Shown here: positions 1-7,102 of the stretch, piece after piece | How positions within the stretch are numbered: the first letter of the stretch is position 1 | Layout of the letters: each line of letters starts with the position of its first letter | DNA from: Kangiella sp. | GTDB lineage: Bacteria; Pseudomonadota; Gammaproteobacteria; Enterobacterales; Kangiellaceae | NCBI GenBank assembly: GCA_026195755.1 | Contig: JAPHRL010000196.1 | Coordinates: 1 to 11,153, forward strand | DNA length: 11,153 bases | Direction: 5' to 3' | Notes under the pieces: generated by a model | What the model was told of the DNA's origin: nothing | Database searches by the model: none | The model's input: the letters and a program-made list of their open reading frames with translations, nothing else | Translations under genes and position numbers: made by a program

Positions 1-245
1 TATTGGCGGCTTGTGCTGGGGCACCAAAGCAGCAAAGTGCAGAAACTTGTCGCAAAGCACTTGATGTGGCTTATAAAGAGCTCAGTTTTGCTGAAAGCCA
101 AGGCTTTGCAGGAACTGTGAACTATACAAAAGCCGCTAGTTTGCTTACGGCTGCGAAAACCAGTCAAACAGTCGAGGCTTACGACTCATGTGTTAGCAAT
201 GCCGACAAAGCGCGATACTATATTGCTGAGTCGAAGAAAGGTTAG
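1..245 (+). CDS. Small lipoprotein of unknown function, 5'-truncated
   Basis: The reading frame is open from the window edge and ends at TAG 243-245. The visible product starts with Leu-Ala-Ala-Cys, a lipobox, so the TTG at position 3 is very probably the lipobox leucine rather than a start codon; the true start and signal peptide lie upstream. The mature part is about 77 residues, mostly helix-forming, and has two further cysteines (residues 16 and 63 of the visible part) that could form a disulfide tying two helices together. Similar short lipoproteins of unknown role are common in gammaproteobacteria. Ala after the lipidated Cys, rather than Asp, suggests outer-membrane sorting. A terminator follows directly, so this is the last gene of its transcript. 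No function can be assigned. Confidence 0.75.
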   Translation, partial: LAACAGAPKQQSAETCRKALDVAYKELSFAESQGFAGTVNYTKAASLLTAAKTSQTVEAYDSCVSNADKARYYIAESKKG

Positions 246-267
246 TTCATAGGCATTATCCTGTTCT

Positions 268-291
268 AGGCGGCTATTAGTCGCCTTTTTT
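268..291 (+). terminator. Intrinsic terminator after the small lipoprotein gene
   Basis: The arms AGGCGGCT (268-275) and AGTCGCCT (279-286) pair as an 8-bp stem, with one G-T wobble and a 3-nt loop. A run of six T (286-291) follows. It lies 23 nt after the stop codon and separates the lipoprotein transcript from rnr. Confidence 0.85.
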
Positions 292-317
292 CTATCTTGA
301 TATATTACGTGGATTGA

Positions 318-346
318 TTGGCCTTAGATTGGATAACCGTTACAAT
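318..346 (+). promoter_or_regulatory. Sigma70-like promoter for rnr-rlmB
   Basis: TTGGCC (318-323) and TACAAT (341-346) are separated by 17 nt. They match the -35 and -10 consensus at 4 of 6 and 5 of 6 positions. Transcription would start near 352-354, giving a leader of about 38 nt before the rnr ATG. The site sits between the upstream terminator and rnr, where a promoter is needed. It is predicted by eye only. Confidence 0.6.
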
Positions 347-350
347 GACT

Positions 351-374
351 CAGAGCTATTATTTGATGGCTCTG
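351..374 (+). promoter_or_regulatory. Hairpin in the rnr mRNA leader
   Basis: CAGAGC (351-356) and GCTCTG (369-374) are perfect inverted repeats around a 12-nt AT-rich loop. With the predicted start near 353, this hairpin would form almost the 5' end of the rnr transcript. It has no T run after it, so it is not a terminator. A 5'-terminal stem could affect mRNA stability; that role is inference. The ribosome binding site (TAGGAA, 379-384) lies outside the stem. Confidence 0.4.
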
Positions 375-390
375 CAACTAGGAATACTAT

Positions 391-2808
391 ATGTCAAAAA
401 GAAAGAATCAGGATCCACAGGCTGAGTTAGAATCTCAACGCTACAACAACCCCATCGCAAGTCGCCAGTTTATCCTGCAACAGTTGGAAGAAGCCGGCGA
501 GCCAGTATCGCTGGACCAGCTAGCTAAGCGATTGGAGATGAAGGAACCTGAACAAATTGAAGCATTACAGAAACGCCTTAACGCCATGGAGCGGGATGGG
601 CAGTTACTCTGTAACCGTAAAGGTCGCTTCTGTTTAGTGGATGCTACCGATCTGGTGCGCGGTAAGGTGTTAGCACACAGAGACGGCTATGGCTATTTAG
701 CGCTGGAAAAGGGTGGTGACGATTGGTATTTATCACCACGAGAAATGCACTCTGTTTTTCATGGTGACAAGGTTCTGGCGCGAGTCAGAAATATTGACCG
801 TCGAGGACGCACTGAAGGCGCTATTGTTGAAATTCTCGATGGTTCGACCTCACATATAGTGGGCCGATTGCACGAAGAGAACGGCCTGCGTTTTGTGACG
901 TCCGAAGATCCCAGAATTCTACATGATTTAATGATTTCGCCAGATGACAGCATGAATGCTGAAGTTGGCCAGGTGGTGGTCGCACAGATTGTTCAGCGTC
1001 CAAAACGGAATCAACATGCTCGCGGCATCATCACTGAAGTATTGGGTGATTATCTGTCTGCTGGCATGGAAATTGAAATAGCGATTCGTAATCATCAGAT
1101 TCCGCATGAATGGCCAGACGATGTTCTGTCTGAAGTGGGAGAATTGCCGGTCGATGTCACTGAAAAAGACTGGCAGGGGCGCGTTGATTTGCGCAAGTTG
1201 CCGCTAGTAACGATAGATGGTGAAGACGCACGCGATTTTGATGATGCAGTTTATTGCCGTCGTAAAGCCAAAGGTGGCTGGACCCTATGGGTTGCCATCG
1301 CAGATGTCAGTCATTATGTGCGTCCGGGTACTGCATTGGATGACGAAGCTATTGAACGTGGTAATTCAGTCTATTTCCCAGAATTTGTAGTTCCGATGCT
1401 ACCAGAACTGTTGTCAAACGGTCTCTGCTCATTAAAACCCAAAGTTGACCGCTTGTGTATGGTTGCTGAAATGTCGCTATCGGCAACAGGACAAGTCACA
1501 GCGACAAAATTTTATCCGGCAGTGATGCACTCACACGCACGATTTACCTATGAGAAAGTGTGGGGAATATTAAGTGGCGACGAAGCATTACAAAAAGAGT
1601 ATGCGCCATTAGTTGGTGACCTCAAAGAGTTGCACGAGTTATTTAAAGCTCGCCTGAAATTGAAAGAAGGGCGTGGTGCCATCGAGTTCGAAACCACTGA
1701 AACGCAAATCATTTTTGATGAAAATAAAAAGATTGAAAAAATTGTTGGTCGAGTGCGTAACGATGCCCACAAAATCATTGAAGAGTGCATGATCTGTGCC
1801 AATGTGGCGGCGGCTGAGTTTATTGAAAAATATGAAAAGCCTGGCGTCTACCGTGTCCACGAAGGGCCTTCAGAAGAGCGACTGGAAAAATTCAGAGCTT
1901 TCCTTGGTGAGCTGGGTATTTTCCTGTTTGGTGGCTCGAATCCGGAACCGAAACACTATCGCGAACTGCATGATGCTATTGCTGAGCGCCCGGATCAGGA
2001 GTTGATCCAGACCATGATGTTACGTTCCATGATGCAGGCTGTTTATAGTCCAGACAATCAGGGGCACTTTGGATTAGCTTTCGATTCTTACACCCACTTT
2101 ACGTCGCCTATTCGTCGCTATCCGGATTTACTGGTACACCGAATCATTAAGGCGATTCTTGCGCGTGAATTCGATGCGCCGGGAACCGATGGTGGTGTCG
2201 ATTATCAAGAGAAAGAGTTAGTAGCCTATTCCGAACACAGCTCAATGACTGAACGTCGTGCCGATTTGGCCACACGGGATGTGGTTGACTGGCTCAAATG
2301 TGAATACATGTTGACGCGAGTTGGTGAAGAGTATTGGGGCACGATTTCAAGTGTCACCAGTTTCGGTATCTTTGTTGCGTTAGACGAATTGTTTGTAGAG
2401 GGACTTATCCATATCAGTGAGCTGGGTGATGATTACTATCACTTTGATGCCCTGAAAATGCGATTAATTGGCGAGCATAAAAGACAATCTTATCGTGTTG
2501 GTGACCGCGTTAAAATTAAAGTTGCCAATGTCGATATGGACCAGCGCAACATCGATTTTGCATTACTGGATCGTGAGCATGTTAAACGTGAAGAACCAAA
2601 AGGTATTGAACGCAAAAAACTGTACGCAAAAGCTAAAAAGTCGGGCTCGCTAAGTGGCGATGGCAAGAAAGGCAAAGACGGTAAAAAGCGTCGTGATTAC
2701 AGAAAGGGCTCCAGCAAGGGCGCCAAACCTGAGTCCGGTAGTGCTAAGAAAGGCGCGAAAAATGCCAAGCCAAAACGCGGCAAGAATGGTAAGAAAAAAA
2801 GTAAATAG
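391..2808 (+). CDS. rnr: Ribonuclease R (3'-5' exoribonuclease)
   Basis: RNase R is a processive hydrolytic 3'-to-5' exoribonuclease that degrades structured RNA, including rRNA fragments and mRNA, and takes part in trans-translation quality control in the cytoplasm. The 805-residue product has the full family layout: winged-helix N-terminus (about 20-85), two cold-shock/OB domains (about 85-245), the RNB catalytic domain (about 262-590), an S1 domain (about 645-727) and a Lys/Gly-rich basic tail (about 735-805). The active-site motif TIDGEDARDFDDAV supplies the metal-binding aspartates D276, D282, D284 and D285. The RNB signature HFTSPIRRYPDLLVHR is at 569-584. The ATG is preceded by TAGGAA with 6 nt spacing. 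Length and domains match the Escherichia coli enzyme and nothing is missing. rlmB follows after 30 nt, the usual gammaproteobacterial pairing. Confidence 0.97.
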   Translation: MSKRKNQDPQAELESQRYNNPIASRQFILQQLEEAGEPVSLDQLAKRLEMKEPEQIEALQKRLNAMERDGQLLCNRKGRFCLVDATDLVRGKVLAHRDGYGYLALEKGGDDWYLSPREMHSVFHGDKVLARVRNIDRRGRTEGAIVEILDGSTSHIVGRLHEENGLRFVTSEDPRILHDLMISPDDSMNAEVGQVVVAQIVQRPKRNQHARGIITEVLGDYLSAGMEIEIAIRNHQIPHEWPDDVLSEVGELPVDVTEKDWQGRVDLRKLPLVTIDGEDARDFDDAVYCRRKAKGGWTLWVAIADVSHYVRPGTALDDEAIERGNSVYFPEFVVPMLPELLSNGLCSLKPKVDRLCMVAEMSLSATGQVTATKFYPAVMHSHARFTYEKVWGILSGDEALQKEYAPLVGDLKELHELFKARLKLKEGRGAIEFETTETQIIFDENKKIEKIVGRVRNDAHKIIEECMICANVAAAEFIEKYEKPGVYRVHEGPSEERLEKFRAFLGELGIFLFGGSNPEPKHYRELHDAIAERPDQELIQTMMLRSMMQAVYSPDNQGHFGLAFDSYTHFTSPIRRYPDLLVHRIIKAILAREFDAPGTDGGVDYQEKELVAYSEHSSMTERRADLATRDVVDWLKCEYMLTRVGEEYWGTISSVTSFGIFVALDELFVEGLIHISELGDDYYHFDALKMRLIGEHKRQSYRVGDRVKIKVANVDMDQRNIDFALLDREHVKREEPKGIERKKLYAKAKKSGSLSGDGKKGKDGKKRRDYRKGSSKGAKPESGSAKKGAKNAKPKRGKNGKKKSK

Positions 2809-2838
2809 CAGTTTTAAACCAATTAAAAAGAGTTACTC

Positions 2839-3579
2839 ATGTCAGAATTAGTGTATGGACTTCATGCTGTTGAAGTCCTATTAAAGCGTAGCAGTGATCG
2901 AGTCGAACGGTTATACATTCAAAGCAATCGTCACGATCAGCGATCACATAAAGTCGTTAAGTTAGCGCAAGATAAAAATATTACGATTATTCAGAAAGAG
3001 CGCCAAGAGCTTGATGAGATGACCGATCAGCGTCATCAGGGTGTGATTGCTGTTTGTCGTCCAGAAAAGAAAAAAAACTTTCATGAGAAGCACATTCCTG
3101 AATTACTTAGCCAAATTGATGAAGCCCCACTTATCCTAATCCTGGATGGTGTAACTGATCCCCATAATCTTGGTGCCTGCTTGCGCAGTGCCGATGCAGC
3201 AGGTGTGCATATGGTTATAGCGCCGAAAGACAATGCCGCCAGTATTACTGATGTGGTGCGTAAAGTTGCTTGCGGTGCTGCTGAAACAGTCCCTTTTATA
3301 CCGGTAACCAATTTGGTTCGCACTATGAAGCAGCTGCAAGAAGCCGGAGTCTGGATCGCTGGAACTGCGGGCGAGGCTAAGCAAGACATTTATCAAGCCA
3401 ACCTGAAAGGACCGCTAGCGATTGTCATGGGTGCCGAAGGAGAGGGTATGCGTCGCCTGACACGTGAAAACTGTGACTACCTGATTAAAATACCTATGGC
3501 TGGAGAGGTGTCCAGCTTGAATGTATCTGTGGCAACAGGTGTAACCCTATTTGAGGCTGTGCGACAAAGAAGTTATTAA
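2839..3579 (+). CDS. rlmB: 23S rRNA (guanosine-2'-O-)-methyltransferase RlmB
   Basis: RlmB methylates the 2'-O of G2251 in 23S rRNA, in the peptidyl-tRNA-contacting P loop, using S-adenosylmethionine. The 246-residue product is full length for the SpoU/TrmH (SPOUT) family. The N-terminal substrate-binding domain covers about 1-75. The knotted catalytic domain carries motif 1 DPHNLGACLRSADA (107-120, catalytic-type Asn110 and Arg116), motif 2 VMGAEGEGMRRLTRE (196-210) and motif 3 IPMAGEVSSLNVSVATGV (218-235). These stretches are almost identical to E. coli RlmB. The start is ATG with a modest AAAGAG ribosome binding site (2827-2832). It is probably co-transcribed with rnr, since the 30-nt gap holds no terminator. 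After its stop lies only an A-rich tract, so the transcript may continue into the TPR gene. Confidence 0.97.
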   Translation: MSELVYGLHAVEVLLKRSSDRVERLYIQSNRHDQRSHKVVKLAQDKNITIIQKERQELDEMTDQRHQGVIAVCRPEKKKNFHEKHIPELLSQIDEAPLILILDGVTDPHNLGACLRSADAAGVHMVIAPKDNAASITDVVRKVACGAAETVPFIPVTNLVRTMKQLQEAGVWIAGTAGEAKQDIYQANLKGPLAIVMGAEGEGMRRLTRENCDYLIKIPMAGEVSSLNVSVATGVTLFEAVRQRSY

Positions 3580-3608
3580 AAAAAATAAAAAAAAAGGAGA
3601 TGGTTTTG
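3578..3608 (+). promoter_or_regulatory. A-rich tract and ribosome binding site that favour a TTG start
   Basis: The rlmB stop runs into eight A, one T and nine A, followed by GGAG (3596-3599). The ATG at 3600 abuts the GGAG and cannot be used efficiently with it. The in-frame TTG at 3606 lies 6 nt downstream of GGAG, an ideal distance. The A-rich segment could also serve as a ribosomal protein S1 binding enhancer, which is inference. Confidence 0.6.
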
Positions 3609-5120
3609 AAGAGGTTAGTATTTGGGGTTGTATTCGTTGCTTCATTTTTTCATCATTCATTGATGGCTGAGGTTAAGGTTAAGCTTAAAATTGCGCTTAA
3701 AGAATACCCAGCACCTGAGTTCCATTACCCATATTTTGATGAAATGAATGGTTATCAGGATTTCGTGAAAGTACTTTTTAAAATTGACGAGGAAGGGTAC
3801 GTTGAAGAGTATTCTATTCAGAATCAATATGTTGAAAAAGATCTTCGTCAGTCTATCAGAAGCTATTTGTTTTCTAAGCAAACCAGGTTTAAAGATAAAC
3901 CAAACCGCTTTGGTTTTTTAAGCATTAAGTACCGTTTCTCTGAAAACATTGATTATCATAACCTCATTAGAAGTTATCATGACTTTTTTGACGAAGGCAA
4001 CTATAAGTTGGCTTATCAAAGTATTATTGAAGGCATGAAATTGGAACCCAATAACCCCGCCTCTCATTACTTGCTGGCTATGGTATTAAAGAAATTGGAT
4101 CGAATAGAAGACAGCAAACCGCACTACCAAAAAGCAATAGATTTATCCCCTGATAATCCTTTACCCTATTATTCTTTAGCCTTTATTTATAAAAAAGAAG
4201 GTAACACAGAGCTCGCAGGGCAATACCTCGATAGTTCTATTGAGAGAGCTCCAAAATTCTGGGAGAATTATTGGTTAAAGTCTGACATTGCCCAGGCACA
4301 AGGTCGTTACCTTGATGCTATGAATCATTTGGCTTATGCCCTAGAATTAAATCCTGACAGTGAATACCTCCACTCCGAGAAAGGATGGTTATTGCTCGAT
4401 CAAGAAGCCTACTTGCTGGCAAAGCAAAGCTTTGAGAAAGCGTTAGAGTATAATTCAGAATATCAAACTGCTTTGTCAGGTCTCTCAAGGAGTCTGTACG
4501 ATCTGGAGTTATATGAGCAAGCCAAAGAATATAGTTTAAAAGCGTTAGCGCTCTCGCCAGAGGATACTTACGATTTATTTCAGGCAGGATTAATTTTTGA
4601 TGAGCTAAAAGAGTATGACAAAGCTGCGCAATACCTCTTTGAATTAATATCTATCGATAAAGCATATCCTAGTGCTTTAAATAATCTAGGTTATCTTTAC
4701 ATTAAAATGGGAGAGTTGGAAAAAGCGGAGAAAACTCTGTTACAGGCACTGGAATTAACACCGAAAGCATCAAGAGTGATCAATAATTTAGGTACCGTAA
4801 AGTTTCAGCAGGGAGACTGTTCGAATGCAAACGAATATTTCAACCGAATTGAGGCTCTATATCCTGGTCATGAAAACTCATTCTCAGAGGTCTATCTTGC
4901 GCGTTGTGCTATTCAATTAAATGATCTCGAAAGGGCATATGCATTGTTGATGGGCGTAGTTGATGAAAACCCTGATTACTTTGACGCGCTTTATATCGAC
5001 CAGTTTGGTAGTGGTAATCACCTGAAAGTTGCGATTGACGAATATGTTGAGCGCGTGGGTTCGGGCAACACCAATGCCAAGACATTAATTAATGCCTATA
5101 AGGAAACTAATAATGATTAA
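3606..5120 (+). CDS. Exported TPR-repeat protein with a TonB-C-like N-terminal domain
   Basis: No known gene was recognised. TTG 3606 is chosen because GGAG is optimally spaced for it; ATG 3600 would add only Met-Val. The 504-residue product begins with a Sec signal peptide (MKRLVFGVVFVASFF..., likely cleaved after Ser-Leu-Met-Ala, residue 21), so it acts in the periplasm or at the envelope. Residues about 34-111 follow the pattern of a TonB C-terminal-type domain: Pro-rich start, a strand ending FKIDEEGYVEEYSI, a helix with Ser-Leu spacing, then TRF and a final strand. Residues about 150-460 contain roughly eight or nine tetratricopeptide repeats, for example ALNNLGYLYIKMGELEKAEK (357-376). 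TPR arrays are protein-interaction scaffolds, so a role in assembling or binding an envelope partner is inferred. The next gene overlaps its 3' end by 8 nt, implying coupled translation. The gene is more AT-rich than rnr-rlmB. Confidence 0.85.
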   Translation: MKRLVFGVVFVASFFHHSLMAEVKVKLKIALKEYPAPEFHYPYFDEMNGYQDFVKVLFKIDEEGYVEEYSIQNQYVEKDLRQSIRSYLFSKQTRFKDKPNRFGFLSIKYRFSENIDYHNLIRSYHDFFDEGNYKLAYQSIIEGMKLEPNNPASHYLLAMVLKKLDRIEDSKPHYQKAIDLSPDNPLPYYSLAFIYKKEGNTELAGQYLDSSIERAPKFWENYWLKSDIAQAQGRYLDAMNHLAYALELNPDSEYLHSEKGWLLLDQEAYLLAKQSFEKALEYNSEYQTALSGLSRSLYDLELYEQAKEYSLKALALSPEDTYDLFQAGLIFDELKEYDKAAQYLFELISIDKAYPSALNNLGYLYIKMGELEKAEKTLLQALELTPKASRVINNLGTVKFQQGDCSNANEYFNRIEALYPGHENSFSEVYLARCAIQLNDLERAYALLMGVVDENPDYFDALYIDQFGSGNHLKVAIDEYVERVGSGNTNAKTLINAYKETNND

Positions 5121-5637
5121 ATTAATGACGCTCATGTTCGCTTTAATTATAAGTGGCTGTGCAACAGTACATAACGATAATCATAATGTATTTCATGTTA
5201 CTCATGAAGTTGAGCAAGGACACTACAACGAATTTCTGTTGCATGCTTATGATGATGAATCCATAGTGCAACAAACAGTGAGTATCCACAAATATAATTT
5301 AGGGAAATGGATCCCCAGTGTTGCTCACCGATTGTATAACCAGGACCTGTCATCCTTTATTGAGTTTAGAATAAGCTTTTCAGATCAGGTAACTTATAGT
5401 AGCTATAAGTATTTCACTAAAGACAAAGAAGGCAAATACTCACTCCAAATTGAGGAGTCAAAAAATATCAATAGCCTAGATAACACTTTTAAAATTTCTA
5501 TAGTAAAAGATAAAGGGGCCGCTACTTTGTATATAAACCAAGTGCCTATTATGACTGGCCCCATGCTTCATGAAGTTAAATATGTAGGCATTTTGTATGT
5601 CAGTATGGATGTGAGTTTCGATACCATTCAAGAGTAG
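5113..5637 (+). CDS. Lipoprotein of unknown function, possibly a beta-sandwich fold
   Basis: The product was not recognised. ATG 5113 is chosen over the longer frame from 5092 because AAGGAA (5100-5105) sits 7 nt upstream and the result starts with a clean lipoprotein signal, MIKLMTLMFALIISGC. The lipobox is ISGC, with Cys16 lipidated and Ala at the next position, so outer-membrane sorting is expected. The mature part is about 159 residues and appears beta-rich: alternating hydrophobic strands around 81-91, 108-114, 124-131 and 136-147, and a last strand near 157-171 ending VSFDTIQE. That pattern (a strand with Asn-Gln-Val-Pro turn, then VGILYVS and FDTI) recalls concanavalin-like or laminin-G-like sandwiches, but this is only a pattern judgement. 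The start overlaps the end of the TPR gene by 8 nt, so the two proteins are probably made together and may interact. Confidence 0.8.
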   Translation: MIKLMTLMFALIISGCATVHNDNHNVFHVTHEVEQGHYNEFLLHAYDDESIVQQTVSIHKYNLGKWIPSVAHRLYNQDLSSFIEFRISFSDQVTYSSYKYFTKDKEGKYSLQIEESKNINSLDNTFKISIVKDKGAATLYINQVPIMTGPMLHEVKYVGILYVSMDVSFDTIQE

Positions 5638-5744
5638 GCTAAGATATTCTGACTGTTTCAATTGCTAATGATATGGCAACTCAAGATGATGCGGTTTAAT
5701 AGAGAAAAAAATAATAGTGTTAACTGAAGGAAAAGGAAATTAGA

Positions 5745-6440
5745 ATGAATAAAGTTGTTTATGTTTTATTGGGTTTATCTTTAGTAGCGAATGGTTATTT
5801 CTTGGTAAATAGCGACTCGCAAAAAGAAAGGGTGGTAGTTAAAGAAGTAACCACACAAAAAGCTGAGGTTAAATCGCAGGTTGAAGAAAAAACCGTTAAA
5901 CAGGAAGTCTCCAAGGAGAGTGAAGGTCAGGACAAAGAGCAGTTGTATCTTGATAAAATTGCTGAACTTGAAAATGAGATTGCTTTACTTCAAAAACAAA
6001 TAGCTGGCAAAAGTCAGACTGAAAATTTACAAGATAACCAGGTGGAGTCAGTCACAATATCCAGCACAAGAGAAGTCGATGAAAAGATTCTGGAAGAGTT
6101 TAACCGATATAATCCAAAGGAAATGTTCGAATCACAACCAGTTGATCCTGAGTGGGCTTTTGAAAGACAGGATGGTATTTACGAATTGATTACAAATTCT
6201 GATCTTATGAGCCAACTAAACGTGTCAGATGTAGAATGCAAGACCAGTGTTTGTAAAGTGTCGCTTAAAACATTTGATGATAAACACTCTGCAAAAATGA
6301 TGGCAATGATGGATACCTCTGAGCTATTGCGAAAAAGTGAGTTGTTGAGCGGATTAAGCAGTCAGACTTCGCTTAAGCCAGGGACGAATGAACTTTATAT
6401 GTACTTTTATAAAGAAGATGAAGAAGCCTCTGAGGAATAA
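5745..6440 (+). CDS. Membrane-anchored coiled-coil protein with CKTSVCK motif (paralogue A)
   Basis: No known function was recognised. The 231-residue product has one N-terminal hydrophobic segment (about 4-21) after a short Lys-bearing start, without a convincing cleavage site, so it is probably an inner-membrane anchor with the rest in the periplasm. A charged linker follows, then a likely coiled coil at about 62-88 (KIAELENEIALLQKQIAG). The C-terminal domain (about 130-224) contains PEWAF (W137), ITNSDL, and CKTSVCK with C165 and C170, which could form a disulfide in the periplasm, and ends with NELYMYFY plus an acidic tail. It is clearly paralogous to the next gene over this C-terminal domain. 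AAGGAA (5733-5738) lies 6 nt before the ATG. A 107-nt gap separates it from the lipoprotein gene, so it may have its own promoter, though none is clear. The next gene starts 2 nt after its stop. Confidence 0.85.
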   Translation: MNKVVYVLLGLSLVANGYFLVNSDSQKERVVVKEVTTQKAEVKSQVEEKTVKQEVSKESEGQDKEQLYLDKIAELENEIALLQKQIAGKSQTENLQDNQVESVTISSTREVDEKILEEFNRYNPKEMFESQPVDPEWAFERQDGIYELITNSDLMSQLNVSDVECKTSVCKVSLKTFDDKHSAKMMAMMDTSELLRKSELLSGLSSQTSLKPGTNELYMYFYKEDEEASEE

Positions 6441-6442
6441 TA

Positions 6443-7102
6443 ATGAAAATAGTTTATATAGCATTGCTATTGTCGTCCTTGACTCTTAATGGTTTTCTAT
6501 TATTGGGCCAATCAGAGGTTGAGCCTGATGAGTATTTAAATGCTAGCTCACAAAGTAACATTGATGAAAGCTCGCAGACAGAAAAGTCAGATTTAAAAAA
6601 TGAGATTGCTCGTTTGAAAAATAGGTTAGCACTAGCTGAAAAGGAAGCTGAAACTTTGGGGTATGAGTCTGTACAAGAGGATGATAATCCTGAATCTACC
6701 CTGGTTAACTCTAATGAGAACTTAAAAAGCCACAACAAGGAAGTGTATCCATACGAAGATATCGATCAGAAGAACCTTGCAAAAGCTAAGCAGTATCAGG
6801 CGGAGGAGGTTAATCCTGGCTGGGCCTATGATTCTGAAGAGGATATCACCAGCATGATTACCAGTTCTGATTTGATTTCTGAGTTTAGTTTGCAAGGAGT
6901 TTCCTGCAAAACAAGTATGTGTAAGCTGACAATAACACCCTATAAGGATACTGATCAGGAGGCTATTTCAATTCTTATGGGAATAAGCATCCTCGCCTTC
7001 GACTCACCGAGGTTTAGAGATTATCACACAAGATCGATTCCAAATGAGAATACAGGTGAGCTCGATATTTATTTTTATCCCGCCGAAGAAGAGTCTGATT
7101 AG
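6443..7102 (+). CDS. Membrane-anchored coiled-coil protein with CKTSMCK motif (paralogue B)
   Basis: The function is unknown. The 219-residue product repeats the architecture of its upstream neighbour: an N-terminal anchor (about 3-22) with the same Leu/Asn-Gly spacing (SLTLNGFLLL), an acidic linker, a coiled coil (about 50-72, LKNEIARLKNRLALAEKEAE) and a C-terminal domain with NPGWAYD (W127), ITSSDLIS and CKTSMCK (C155, C160). It ends GELDIYFYPAEEE. The conserved Trp, SDL box, cysteine pair and final YFY strand show that the pair arose by duplication, but linkers and anchors have diverged strongly. GAGGAA (6432-6437), inside the end of the upstream gene, is its ribosome binding site, and the 2-nt gap indicates coupled translation. 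Its TAG stop overlaps the TAA stop of pxpC on the other strand, with no terminator visible between them. Confidence 0.85.
   Translation: MKIVYIALLLSSLTLNGFLLLGQSEVEPDEYLNASSQSNIDESSQTEKSDLKNEIARLKNRLALAEKEAETLGYESVQEDDNPESTLVNSNENLKSHNKEVYPYEDIDQKNLAKAKQYQAEEVNPGWAYDSEEDITSMITSSDLISEFSLQGVSCKTSMCKLTITPYKDTDQEAISILMGISILAFDSPRFRDYHTRSIPNENTGELDIYFYPAEEESD

Noticed and set aside
759..1003. Two overlapping open frames on the - strand inside rnr
   Set aside because: They are antisense to the conserved cold-shock domains of RNase R and have no motif, signal or ribosome site of their own.
5092..5112. Longer start for the lipoprotein gene (MPIRKLI extension)
   Set aside because: ATG 5113 has a well-spaced AAGGAA and yields a normal short lipoprotein signal; the longer form would overlap the TPR gene by 29 nt without its own ribosome site.
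5668..5727. Nineteen-codon ORF in the gap before paralogue A
   Set aside because: No ribosome binding site precedes the ATG and the peptide has no signal or motif, so chance is the simplest explanation.
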